A DNA stretch of 64,000 nucleotides from Kappaphycus alvarezii (GCA_002205965.3 NADL03000535.1:1-64000), one strand, 5' to 3'. Shown: positions 21,201 through 33,039, numbered from the stretch's first letter. Notes: generated by a model not told the origin, from the letters alone. Program-made: numbers and translations.

Positions 21201-24200
21201 CCTCTGACTCTATTTGTTATATTCAAACATTCATGAAATGCACATCTTCATACCTTTTTCCACTTCTTGTATGGTATTTTCTGTGCAGAACATATCTAAT
21301 TTAATATAAACTCATAATAACTCCTTTGTTTATCAAATATAACCATTCGTTGCAAATTTCGTAACAGCAAAGAAGTCACAATAAAAGACTTTTTTTTAAA
21401 TACTTTCGTTAAAGTAGCAGATCCATACTAACCAAATGATCCACAATACTGAAGAGACTAATTACAGTTACCTTGCTGCAAATTAATGTTTTTGTGTAAA
21501 TTTCTCAGTGAAAGTGAAACTTTCTTCAAACTTCTGACCGTTTAAAATTTGATATATTTTTTGCTTTTTTAGATTCTGAGGAGTCAAGGACTCTTTTTAG
21601 ATCTTTCGTATCTTCAATGACTCAGTTTATCGAAAAGAATAAGTGTCAATCTTGAAAGGATCGTTGAACAAAATCTATAAATTTCAAATTTTAGATAGAT
21701 AGTTTAATCTATTTTTTCGTCGTTATGTTTAAAACAAGAAGAGAGATAAGATCGTTTAACATGGGAATATCATCAAATTGAATTTACTTCTGCTCCCGTC
21801 AGGAGATATGCCAACTTTTCTGTATAAATGATTTAGCCATTAGCACGCGTGAAAATATGTTGACCAACTCCGATTTATATAATTTACTGCATAAAAACAT
21901 GAACAATAGGTAACGTCAAAAAATAATTTTCAACTGATTTTGAGCCTAAGATATTTCCTTCAAGCTCAAGATTATGAAATTTCTACATTATAATGATAGT
22001 CCTGTTTTACTACTCTCTTAATCCCAATAATATGAACTTTTTCATTAGTACAATTTTCAGCTTTGTGCACACTTTAATAATCTCAGATGAGCTTAGTTCG
22101 TTCAATATGTAATAAAGTAATTATTACTTCCTCATTACTAATCTGATCTAGTCCCCTCAAATTATTAAAAAAATGTAATCCTTGAAACTCATTTGAAAAT
22201 ATTGTCGTCGGTATTTAGCATAACTGAAACAAAAAATGCAGTTTCATTTTCTTTCGGAGGTTTAAAAAATTGCGCTCCTGGCTACATCATCGAAATAGCC
22301 AGGGGCAATTTACCCCCACTATTTTTGGTATTCATTCTAATGCTTAAGAGTATTAAAAGTCAACAGCAAAAAAATCCCATTTCTGAGTGAAAAGGAAACA
22401 TTGAGTTGGAAAACATTAGAACTACCTAAAGAGGTCCTTATTTTAGGGTGACGTTGAAATGATACTAGCCTCATACTCTGTAGGGTCAAACTCACTCACT
22501 TCAATTCTCAACGAAACATGTAGCCTCACTTCAGAAAATGATATTTCTTTCCAAAAAATAAATCAACCAAATTTCTCCTGAAGAGAATTAATTTTTCTAT
22601 TTAATCTCTTCAAGATTGCCGAGAAATTTTTAAACTATACTTAATTGTTTTAGAATTAAGCCCTCAATATAGCAAGTATATCCTCGAAATACCTGCGGTC
22701 TCTTCAAGATTGTGGTGAACTTTTTAAATGAATTTGTTTTGTGTAGATGGAACTTAGCGAGTTTTTTTCTCCATGAAATCATATCTCTTTTTGTTCTATT
22801 CCAACTAATTACAATTTAAATTAATCTAAAATACCTGGCTGAATATTTAATTCACCGTGATCAAGTATAAATGTTTCTAACTTTTTATTATTGTGGTGCG
22901 GTTGGAGTAATTGAATATATCCTGACTGAGATATATACCATACAGATTACACTTCATCGTTCCTCTTACTAATAATTCATAACGTTCAACTCCTGAACTA
23001 CACAAAAAGTTATTACTGCAAAACAAAGCGGAAAAATTACTTCTTTTACTAGGAGTGATATTTTTAGAAAAGATCATCAAAATATACGTATTTTCTATAA
23101 ACAATGTTAATTATTGAAAATGATGATTGTATTTAAATATTTTAAGTACATTAGTCTGAGATTCTTTATCGTTTCAAAAATATGTTTAAGATCGCTTTCT
23201 TATTTCTTATCTACCTTATATTTGTTTTGGAAAGGGAAATTAAATGAAACCATACCATTTAATCAATAGAATATTGGCAACTTTTTCGTTCCATAAATTA
23301 GGATTGTTCTAAATGAATTGAAAGAATTGGATAGGAAAGATGAGGGGGAAAGATGTGAGAAGACAGTCCAACATAAATCGAATAAAAAACTAAAAGCATA
23401 TTCGGATATGCTATGCCCTTATTCTATTAAACTTAAATATATAAATATAGAGAAACTATATGGAGCGAATAAGTTGCTGAGACTTTAGGACTGGATTCAA
23501 TTTTGCAAGGAACCGAAAATACCTGTAGTTAAACGTTTCAAACACATCCTGATTCGCAGAGAGTGAGGCTGAAGTATTTTTTTTCACTTTTACTAGTTAC
23601 TCTCAACTATTATAACCCGGAAAATATTCCTTTTTTTACTGACTCCTTGGAATTTACTGTATCATTGTTTTATCTTGTCCCTGTAACATTTCTTTCATGA
23701 CTTCAATCCATTTCTTATTTCCATGTAGCACTGGCTTTACACCGGCAAGAATTTGGGTGTACCGAGGCAACATTTAGGTCCTTCTCCATCGATCTGTACC
23801 CATTGTAGTATTAAGTGAATGGAATTTGATGTTGCATAGTATGCTTTGGCCGAGTTGAGTGTCGATAAGTGACATAAGGATAAAAGAGTAAAATACATAT
23901 GTGTGTCTATAAGCAGTTATTTGAAATTAGTCAAACGAAATAGGTCAAACTGTTGCAAACAGAGCAATAATTTTGAGTTTAATCTTGAATTGAACAGAAA
24001 AATCTTCATTTAATGAAACTATTGTAATCCCTTTAGTTTCTATCACATAACATGTAGTCGGTTTTGCGAATTTTTCTATCTGTATTTATTTCCGCCTAAA
24101 CCTTACCGGGAATTTCATTCTTTGTAGTATGACGAAACTTTCACGATTTTCAGTTCCGTTATTAGGCTTTTAAACATTCAGAATAAATGCGAACTAATAA

Positions 24201-24839
24201 ACAATTGTTAGCGTAGATTAACTTGTACGGCATAAATGAATTTGAGAAAATCAAATAAAATAGCCACATGCTCAGCGACGAAATTGCTCAGGGAAAGAAC
24301 GGAGTTGGTTTGCGAGGAGTGTTGCAAAAGGAGAGAATTCTATGAACTTGCATCCAAACTATTTTCCAAGATTTTTAGTACAGGAAACTTGGCATTTAAC
24401 TCAACTGAAAAGCAATTTGTACCTAACTCAGTAAACAGTAATATTGGGAAAGTTCTAGGTGAGACATGAAGACTGACAAAATAGTTCCAGATACGGCTCA
24501 AAGTTCTAACAGAAATTCTAATTTGGGAGACGGGTATTTCTCCCCTATTTTCTTTTTTTGCAACTGGAGAGATTTATTAGTACTGCTCCAGTATAGTGCG
24601 CAGTGGTTACTGTACATGATGCTTTTTGTAATTGATTCCTACGAAGTGTCTAGCTAAATCCCACTCCATTCAAATTTATCAAATATTTCATTCAAAAAAG
24701 TGCCTAGTTCCCTTGCTACTATCTTAGATTGTTTTATCCTGGATCCAACTTGAAAGGATTGGAGATATTGGTATACTTTTGCCTCACAAATGGCAGGTAA
24801 ATGTAAATTGGAGCATTGTGAAAATTGAAAAAAAATTTT
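18289..24839. other. Gene-poor, increasingly AT-rich stretch
   Basis: No frame longer than about 98 codons and no recognisable domain is present. From about 19500 onward the sequence is visibly AT-rich with many homopolymer runs. The longest open stretches (18549-18845 minus, 24236-24469 plus) look like chance frames. No RNA gene, array or tandem repeat was noticed. Confidence 0.5.
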
Positions 24840-25390
24840 ATTCTCTATCCCGGTGTCCTACAGTGATGCTGAATTGTGAGGCAATATTTTTTATTGGGGC
24901 CCACAATTTTTATTTATTCTGAATCATCAAGCAGTAATTTGTTCCATTTTAAACTGACCGTATTTTATGTTGAATTCAGTGTGAAATAATTTTTATGTCC
25001 TACAGTTCGCTTTTCGTATTTGACAGGCTATATTATTGCATTTCCGCTCCCAACAAATAATTATCTGGATGAGTGCTAACCTCGAAAATACTGCAATAAT
25101 TATTGCTAAGCCTGAACAATGTCTACCAAAATTATTGTAAGGCTTACCTGATTTTTGTAGCAGGTTCACCCTAGTTTAGAGCATAAGTAGTCCTAGGTTT
25201 TTAGAAATACTTTTTTATATCCTTGGGCCATCGAAATATTCCCCTCAATCACCTATCATTAAATTTGGTTTTCTATTCATTATCCATTTTAAGTCCAAAT
25301 ATGGCATTTATTTAGTTATTCAAAATATAATTATTTACTTCTTGGATCTAACTTTCCCAATTATTTTGCATTGATGGGCCCAGGATGCAT
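24840..25390 (+). repeat. LTR plus leader of a copia-like element, left inverted arm
   Basis: 24840-25196 and 25292-25385 are the reverse complement of 26838-27284 with only scattered differences. The shared leader ends in ATGGGCCCAG, the gag start, so this arm is LTR plus leader in plus orientation. The plus-strand gag stops after a few codons. About 95 bases at 25197-25291 have no counterpart in the right arm. Confidence 0.75.
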
Positions 25391-25399
25391 GTTTTGATG

Positions 25400-26850
25400 T
25401 ATTGATATTGTTGGAACAAATGTTCCTATAGAAATGAGTTTTAATAGGGTCAAATGACTGCATATATATTTCTGGGTACATAACAATGATGACCGTGATC
25501 AATCAATGTTGTAGAATCGATTAGATAAGTTGCGGACTTGAACGCGATGCGGTTGCCCGTCATATGAACAATATTTGATTTTCTTGTGATATTTCTTCCA
25601 AATAACACACTGTTATGATCCACTGATTATTACATGCTTCATTTTAACCTGATTTCCATTGTCTGAAACAGCTGATAAAAACATTGAACGGATCCCTCTT
25701 CTTTTTTCGCTTGAGTGGGCGCCATTTCCGTATTTCCAGAAGGGTGTGTCCTTGATACAATCAGGAAGTTCATCAATAATTCCATTTCATTCCGGTAAAA
25801 TAAAATTCGAAAGTGCTCGTAATTCAACAATCCCCATTTTACTCTACCGTGCTCCATCATCAAGTAACAGAACTGGTAAAAAATCATTTGACAGAGAATC
25901 AAGCACCGGTTTTACCATATGAAATGTTACAAAACCAGAATCATTTTTGTCTTTGACATTTTCTGCGTTTTCCATTTTAGATGATGAGTCTTTGTGATAT
26001 TTTTTCCTACCCTTACATTTATCGTTTTCATAGGCCCAATGTCCAATTTTTCCACACCGGTCACAATTTTTCTTTGCCTTGAGAGCAGCAAAGTCTTCAG
26101 GAGATAATCTTTGCTTATTATTTTTCTTGAAATTTTTCTTTTCTCCGTATGAAATATTTGATTGACTCGAAAAGGTATATTTTTTGAGAATTTCCATACA
26201 TTTGATTTCTATTTTTGTTTTATCACATGCACGAATAATAGATGTTTTTTCTGAATATTTGATTAATTCCAGGATTTTCCTTTTCCAAATCGTCTTCTTC
26301 TTCATGCTTCGGAGAAGCAGCAGCCAAAATTTATACTCGCTGGTTTGAATCAATTTTGGAATTAGCCAGAAGTAAAAAAGATATCAGTGCTTCAGGTAAT
26401 TTCAAAGTACCAGTAGATGAATGAAATCGGGCAATATGAGCATCAAACCGTGATTCAAAAATTTTGAAAGACTCATTATTACCACAATTAGTGTGCAATA
26501 GATGTAAGAATTTTTGGAAATGTATATGATATAGAGGGTAGAGGATCCACCTTATGAATATCGTTAGCAATCGCTAATGCACCATTTTCAGACTGAATTT
26601 CTTTGTCTCGATATTTCTTACAAATATCAAGAGCTCCTCCAAATAATTGTGATTGTAGGAAAAGACCATTTACTGCCTTAGAAACCTTACTAGAATTTGA
26701 TACTAGTATTAAATCGTGGACAGCTTTCCATTTGTAAGCAGCATCAAAAAATCTTTCTTGAGGTCCTTTACCATCCGTCCAAGAAGCCGTGCGAATATCC
26801 CATGAGAATTTCGGCCTTGAAGGAATTTCGGGACGATCTGGGCCCATATC
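25400..26850 (-). pseudogene. Copia-like gag and protease, minus strand, frameshifted
   Basis: From 26847 leftwards the protein starts MGPDRPEIPSRPKFSW and reads a gag of the copia class (GALDICKKYRD; FLHLLHTNCGNNESF), with frame changes near 26500 and 26340. A zinc knuckle near 26080-26020 reads CDRCGKIGHWAYENDKC, with six rather than four residues between His and last Cys. A protease site reads LLLDDGAR (near 25860), where most copia proteases have D-S-G-A. A further stretch includes ATYLIDSTTLIDHGHHCYV near 25500. Sequence beyond about 25400 is lost. The protein would form the element's particle; the copy is dead. Confidence 0.75.
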
Positions 26851-27290
26851 TGAAAAATAACTGGGATAGTTAGATCCAAGAAGTAAATAATTACAACTTG
26901 AATAACTAAATAAATTCCATATTTGGACGTACTACTTATGCTCTACACTAGGGTGAACCTGCTACAAAAATCAGGTAAGCCTTACAATAGTTTTGGTAGA
27001 CATTGTTCAGGCACAGCAATAATTATTGCAGTATTTTCGAGGTTAGCACTCATCCAGATATTAATTTGTTGGGAGCAGAAATGCAATAATATAGCCTGTA
27101 TAATACGAAAAGCGAACTGTAGGACATAAAAATTATTTCACACTGAATTCAACATAAAATACGGTCAGTTTAAAATGGAACAAATTACTGCTTGATGATT
27201 CAGAATAAATAAAAATTGTGGGCCCCAATAAAAAATATTGTTCCACAATTCAGCATCACTGTAGGACACTGGGATAGAGATTAAAAAAGT
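26838..27290 (-). repeat. LTR plus leader of the minus-strand copia-like element, right inverted arm
   Basis: This segment directly precedes the minus-strand gag start, so it is that element's 5' LTR and leader. It is the inverted counterpart of 24840-25385. A more diverged third copy of part of the LTR lies at about 50840-50940. Confidence 0.75.
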
Positions 27291-27310
27291 TGGTCAATAT
27301 TTACATCCAC

Positions 27311-27690
27311 GGCCTATAAAGTGCAGGCTCTTTTTTAAGTAAGCACTTTTTTGTTAAAAGTTGTGACGACGAATGGTCCCATAGACGAACAATTTTGACG
27401 AGTGCCATGTCGTCCGGCTTCACAACGCCGCTCCAACAGCAACACCATCCCTGTGCGCCATTAAGTGGCAAGGGGTTACGGTAATATCGACAACGGAATC
27501 GATGAGATCATTGCAGCGAGAGCATACCGGTCGCGACATGTCGATCTGCAGGAGAAGCAAGCTAGATGAGGGGAACTGGTCGCGTCCGCATCCGACAACA
27601 CGTCGCACGGGGCGCAGGCCGGGAACAGCAAAAAATAGAGAGCTTCGAAGGAGTTGAGTTGGGCTCGGAGAAAAGTATAAAGAAGGGAAT
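27311..27690. repeat. ~370-bp dispersed repeat, copy 1
   Basis: The segment matches 34575-34945 in the same orientation. Shared blocks include CGACATGTCGATCTGCAG, GCAACACCATC and TTTTGACGAG. It begins within about 25 bases of the copia-like LTR end, suggesting that element inserted at or next to it. GC content is higher than in its surroundings. In one plus-strand frame both copies can encode NGIDEI and RHVDLQ, so it may be a fragment of a coding sequence. Confidence 0.6.
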
Positions 27691-28290
27691 GGCATGTTAA
27701 GTCCTGTACACCGCTCTTTGATCATATTACTAATGCATAGTATTGTTTGAATCGAATCTTGGGCTACATTCAGTGGTAATCTCATGACAGTAAAGATTGC
27801 TGGACTCCTAGCTACTAGCAGGAATGGCTCTTTTCGTGTTTGTATCGCTTACAGTAGGGGCTACTCTCTGGAAATACTGCTAAGAAAATATTCTGGTCTT
27901 TGCCCTTGTCGAGCTTGCCTCTTTTTACGTTGCATAGCTTCCGATCTCGGAGAAAAAAGAGGAGAGCCAGCCATAAGAAATATTACCTTGGAAGTACATG
28001 AACAGCCCCCAGAGTATTTCATTACATTAACACTAGCCTCACTTGACTTAAAGATTCGCTGCCTAGGACAAAATCCGAAATGCATCGGGAAAGAAGAAAA
28101 AATATTCAAATATGCTGCCGTGGTCATTGCCGCATTGTAGGAAAGGGAAGATATTACCAATCGAAGTTCATCAAAAATGATGATTGTCTGGGTAAGGGCA
28201 AACTTTCTTGGAACCTATCCTTTGCATGATAAAATATAACAGTTCACCCTATGCTCCACTGGCAATAGACTAGCGCAAACGTTCCCCCGG
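27691..28290. other. Unassigned 0.6 kb
   Basis: An open stretch of 118 codons (27784-28140, plus) starts MTVKIAGLLATSRN and contains a Cys/Arg-rich patch. No domain is recognised and there is no paralogue. It may be chance coding or an unknown small gene. Confidence 0.25.
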
Positions 28291-28291
28291 T

Positions 28292-28475
28292 AAGAGAAAA
28301 AATATTTGGGTGTTTTACTTTTGGAAGATATGTTCGATCAATCCTAAAGTTTTGCAGACTACCGCAAGCGACTCAAAAGGGCATGTTGACACAGTAGGGG
28401 GAGAAACGACGCTCCCTAAGAGTCCACCGTAAGCCAGCCATCAAGCAGGCCGTATTAGACATTGCTTAGAGAAGC
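28292..28475 (-). pseudogene. Non-LTR element 3' end, copy C
   Basis: The plus strand carries the end motif (AATATTTGGGTGTTTTACTT then TTGGAAGATATG at 28311-28342), a degraded TTTTGCAGACTACCGCAAGC tail, and then GCCAGCCATCAAGCAGGCCG. The last part is the minus-strand C-terminal coding remnant also seen at 59420 and 54790. The orientation fits an element running leftwards and ending at about 28292. Confidence 0.55.
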
Positions 28476-31400
28476 TTCGTGTATCAAAAAGTAATGCAGT
28501 GCTTGATGCGCGATGGTATTGAAAAGGTGTACTAGTTTCGCCGTTGGCGTGAAAACAAGATTAAACACGGAACGCTGACTTGTGAAAATTAGGGCAAGAC
28601 TACCAGGTAGGCGGACATTTCACAGTTGAGACAGTAGGTATCAGTTGCGTAGGTAGGACGCGGTAACGGATTGATTTTGAAAGAACTCTCAACAGCTGCA
28701 ACTGGTATCGCCACCAAATTGGAGATTGCAAGCCAATAAAATTGCTCTAAAGATTTTTGACGAGAGTGAACCACTTGATTTCCTCAGTTACTGGGTGACG
28801 TGTCCATGTTTTCCTGGCAAGGCGGCAGGAGCTGGTGCCTTCCAGAATTAGAAAGTATTGGATATTGACTTTTTAATACCGCACAGTACAGTATATCGTT
28901 AGATTGCACGTTTCCTGTCGAACCTTGACTTGTATCTCTACGAAACCGAAATTCTCATTTTCATCGCGCTGACACTGACGTACGTAACAGCTTCTGTGGT
29001 TCTGCCATCACTCGATGCAACGGTTGTAGTCCCCTGGTGCTTTTGCAGTTTTCGCTTGCCAAACTGCGGGCCTCTGATATTCATTCAGCGTATTTCTCTG
29101 CAGGATTTCTACCCGGTATTAAGAAATGCAGTACATGATCAAGATTTCGCCATCGTCCATAATTCATAATACAAGTCTTGATATTGCAGAGTGGAGCCCA
29201 GATATTACGAATAGGTTACTTTGTGAACCGGGGGGGGAGGGGGATGATAGAGTAGTTTACATCGTCGTCTGACACTTCTAGAGGTGGGAATCTAAACGGA
29301 GTGGATCCAATTGTCAGTTGTTGTCTTAAGTACTGAACCTCCCACTAGAAGACGATTCATAATGTTGCCCACGCCGAAAAGGTACGCAAGGACCAGAGAT
29401 TCGTTGACCAGGTTGTAATAACGGGCAGGACCAGGACCGTGAGCCTTCAAACCGGTAAGCTCGCAGTGTGGCACCCCATGATACTCTCCCTAATCACGTA
29501 CTCATCTATGAGACGCGGTTAATCGCTAACCTGAGTATAGATTAGTTTTCAAAGTGGCAGGCTATTCCCTTTCCAAGACACATCAGGTTTCTAGTATCGT
29601 CGTAACCAGCTTGCTTGTTGATTAAGCTACTAGCTTCTTTGTAGTAGAATTAAGGGAAGCATACGAGAGAATCTACTCAGGGGCTTTCTGGGTTAGACTT
29701 CGACACTTGGCGAAGGATGCTTTGGTGTGATGTACACTATATCAAGTGACACTGGTGTTCTAGGCATTCGCATCTGCTCATAATCTATAGATAGAGGGAT
29801 GGATTCGAGTATATACCTTCAAAGGGTAAAATATCGAAAGCTTTCCCCCACCTATAGACTCTGACAACTGTAAGGGCCTTCTAATGCCCCTCGAAAGTAC
29901 GTAGGAATAGCCCCGTTCTCTCTACCCTTTGGTTTTTCTTTACTAAAATCTTAAAACATTACGGTTACCTGGACGTTTCTTGCTGCCTTTAGTGCCTCGG
30001 ATCGGATATATCTTCCAAGAGTAAAACACCCAAACGTTCCCCTTTAGTGCCTTAAACAGCGGCGATCGAGGCCTAGTTTCTCACTATAATCTTAATCAGG
30101 CGTAAGGAAAGGTGTAATCATTTGAATACAAACGACATGGAGAACGAAAGTGACGTTAGCATCACAGCATTGTGCAAATGCCTGAGTTCTGTAAGTGTTA
30201 CGAATGGGCGGCCGTGCAAGGGTCACACACGTAGGTGTTATTTTGTAATCGTATGAGAAAACGTGATATCCTGAATCGCAGAAAAGGTCCCTTGAGAGCA
30301 TGGGGTTCAGGTAGGGCTGCCAGTTATAGAAAAGAATTGCTTGGACGTAGAAACGTGAATTGGGATGAATGTATGTCATACCACAGGAAAAGGTTGAGAC
30401 TATCCGATTCAAATTTAGCGCAACAATTCTTGTATGTGGCATAGTGCGTCAATATTCGTGGACTGCTGTGAGACATGGCCTGATTCAGAGATAGCCCTGC
30501 ATCCGAAATCTCATATTGAAGATTGATATTTCTAATTTGAGTACCGCGCTGAACCTTGTTGAATAGCTACAGTTTGAGTCGTGCCCCAGATCTGATAAGC
30601 AATAAAAAATGACCTACTGTAACAGCAGTTTCTCATTTGACTTTTCGCAACCCACGAATTGGTTTCGAATCATTTGCAAAAATGAAACCCAGAAGAACCG
30701 TATTAACTTTGCGAATAATTATTTGTGGGATGCCACTCATTATTCTATATTGTGGTCTAGTCTAGATACGACCCTCCGCACTAGTTGCTACACTACTGTA
30801 CATTACCACCCAGAAAGCTATCTTGCAGTTAAAGTCGACGACCAACGATGATATTCTGAATTTATTTGTACTTTTCTAGTTGTCAGGAAAGAATGGATCT
30901 TTACTCAACTATAGATGGACTCTGTAAGGGACAGACCCAAAAGACGAAACCCTAGCAGTTTGGACGAGTACTGTCGAGTATTAGGTCTTGTTTGGGACGT
31001 ATTGCACTCCTTCCTCCAATTACAGTTTGCCTTAGTCAATCAAAACATTTCTTTGAAAAGCGTCGTGCATATAACGACCTCATACTCTTTTATTAAAAAT
31101 AGGGTTATCATGCGCCGTGAAATTTTATGACATAGCAGAGGCTCGTATTACTTGACGTGTAAATAAGACCCAAGCTCATGTCCAATTCACGAGTGAGGGT
31201 CTGGTCGTTTGCTGCTTTAAGATCTCCAGGGTTGTGCTCAAAATATCTGGTTGGGACTGTTTGAAATGCTTGCGAGAAACCCTGTTGTGCTCTTTGTTTC
31301 CGGTGTTGCAGTGACTGCAGTGTTCACTATGCCTTACCCAAACCGACAATTCAAATCTAAGAGCCCACGAAATCTCAATCCCAAGAGTAACAGTAGTCCA

Positions 31401-31850
31401 TTTCAAATTGCTTGAATCAAAAGTGGATACCACGCAATTCTGGGTTCGGGTAAATCACCCAGTACACCGATTTTCTCGTAGATGCTGAGGATTCCTGGAT
31501 CAAACCGGTTCAGTCTCTACATTGATGCAGCTACTCCTTTCGGTCAGCACAGGATAGCTAGCTCTGAATTGTAACCTATAGAGCCTCGCTGTGTGTTCTT
31601 TCCTTCGAAAGGGCTCATGTTTGCTACTGAGACGCATTAATGCTGAAATCACACCAAGCACACATATTCACAAGCTGGCCATCCTTAGCCTTTTAGCGGC
31701 ACCGATATGCTTTACATACCATAGATATCACCATCATAAAAACAATGAATTTCTCAAGGAAAGAGTAACCCAGAGAAATCCAGGCATATCGAAGAAAGAT
31801 TTGTGCCTGGAAATGGACTTTTCTTGGGTAGGGAATAGTCGATGTTCTCG
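28476..31850. other. Unassigned region with two isolated non-LTR end motifs
   Basis: At 30001-30044 the end motif occurs in the opposite orientation, and a weaker copy lies at 29812-29855 (TATATACCTTCAAAGGGTAA then GCTTTCCCCC). A G-rich run sits at 29230-29243. The open stretches (28930-29169 plus; 30092-30442 minus, 116 codons) show no domain. No gene can be supported. Confidence 0.35.
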
Positions 31851-31857
31851 ATATAAA
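31851..31857 (+). promoter_or_regulatory. TATA box of the second poly-Asp/Cys gene
   Basis: ATATAAA lies 102 bases before the ATG at 31953, the same spacing as in the paralogue. An in-frame ATG at 31857 overlaps this box, so it should lie upstream of the transcript. This supports 31953 as the real start. Confidence 0.6.
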
Positions 31858-31952
31858 TGAGTGACTTTTCCTCCTCGGTTTCATCCTCCTCCTTTGACCC
31901 ATCACCTCCTTCTCATATCACATCAAGCCCAACCGAACACTACCCAGCCAGA

Positions 31953-32555
31953 ATGTTTCGTTTCCTGTTCTTCGCTCTTGCGCTGCTTGCGCTAGTTCTC
32001 AGCACTTCAGCAGCCTCTGTCGAATCCGACGTTACTCTCCGCGCTGCAGATACCCAACAATTGAAGCCCCTCTCTGCTGACAACGTAATCCGTACTGGCC
32101 GTGGTGGTGACGATGACGACGATGACGACGACGACGACGATGATGACAGCGGAAGGGGTGGCAGAACTATCACCAGGACGGTGCTAGCATGCGATCGCAG
32201 TCGAGGTGTCAGGATTTTCAGACGTTGTCGCACGTGTGTGCGCACTTGCCTTAATAGGTTCGGGGTCACTGTTACAGAAAGGGTCCGTGTTGGTGGCGGC
32301 AGAGGTGATGACGATGACGATGATGACGATGATGACGACTGTGATGATGATGACGATGATGATGATGATGACGATGGGGGATGCAAGAAGAGGTTCATCA
32401 TTCGTACAAGGAGAATCTGTGGTCGTGGAAACCGCCAGTGTCTCCGGTGTACGCGTGGCTGCCGCAGTCGCTTCGGGGTTCGCAGGGTTGTTACAACGGT
32501 TGTGGGAGGTGGCAGGGGTGACGATGATGATGATGACGATGACGACAGGCGCTAA
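31953..32555 (+). CDS. Secreted poly-Asp/Arg-Cys modular protein, copy 2
   Basis: This is an intact single-exon frame of 200 codons, the same length as copy 1. The start at 31953 gives a signal peptide (MFRFLFFALALLALVLSTSA) aligned with copy 1. The 32 extra upstream codons (from 31857) would bury that signal. The spacer has RAADTQQLKPLS. Asp blocks lie at 53-65, 119-129, 131-141 and 190-198. Module 1 is C80-x11-C-x2-C-x3-C99 then LNRFGV; module 2 is C156-x6-C-x2-C-x3-C170 then RSRFGV. A single Cys at 130 splits the central Asp block, another lies at 144, and the end is Arg-Arg. Ten cysteines and both spacings equal copy 1, while many other residues differ. That suggests constraint on fold and charge pattern. 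Function is unknown; the candidate roles are those listed for copy 1. Confidence 0.9.
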   Translation: MFRFLFFALALLALVLSTSAASVESDVTLRAADTQQLKPLSADNVIRTGRGGDDDDDDDDDDDDDSGRGGRTITRTVLACDRSRGVRIFRRCRTCVRTCLNRFGVTVTERVRVGGGRGDDDDDDDDDDDCDDDDDDDDDDDGGCKKRFIIRTRRICGRGNRQCLRCTRGCRSRFGVRRVVTTVVGGGRGDDDDDDDDDRR

Positions 32556-33029
32556 ATAGATTAGTCGTCGATGTCAGTAACGGTGCAGTGATGTTGAAGT
32601 CGCGATCTGATCGACTAATTCTTTCTGCTCCCTTTCATCCTTCAGCCTATAGTAACGGACCGAAGTCCTCTGTCCCCGAATATAGGAAGTCCCATTATCT
32701 CTTTAAAAGCTATTCATGAAATGACCATCTGCCTTTTGCAGTTACGAGTAAACTAATGTTTAAGCCGAATCATTTTGAAAACTACACTTTAGCAACTGCC
32801 CATTAAGCCACTACAGGAAAAGAAGTCGACATTGGGAATCGGCCTCTCGTCCGCGCGAGACGTCGCTGCCGCTTCGTTTCCTGCGTGAAGCGCCGCGACG
32901 CAACAGTTATGCGAGAAAACTTTGCCGTCCTGTGTTCAAGACCTGACGCAGTACGAGGATGCCACAGCCGCCTTTACCACATAGAGCGCCTCTTGTCGAC
33001 CCTCAGAACGAATTCCGTTTAGCAATTTC
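32556..33029. other. Downstream flank of copy 2
   Basis: No gene is seen. From about 32830 the base composition becomes GC-rich, probably the beginning of the non-LTR fragment that is readable from 33040. Confidence 0.4.
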
Positions 33030-33039
33030 TGCTCTTCCA

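Noticed and set aside
24840..27290. DNA transposon with long terminal inverted repeats
   Set aside because: The arms include the gag leader and start codon, the content is a gag with a zinc knuckle, and no transposase is present; an inverted LTR pair explains it better.
29229..29243. G-run as a quadruplex or telomere-like element
   Set aside because: It is a single short run without tandem repetition; nothing around it supports a role.
31857..31952. Upstream in-frame ATG giving a 232-codon version of copy 2
   Set aside because: It overlaps the TATA box and would bury the signal peptide behind 32 Ser-rich residues; the paralogue supports 31953.
31940..32401. Long poly-Ser minus-strand frame (153 codons)
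   Set aside because: It is the antisense of the GAY (Asp) codons of the secreted protein; the plus strand has the signal peptide, TATA box and paralogue. The same holds for 17640-17993 and 18096-18365.
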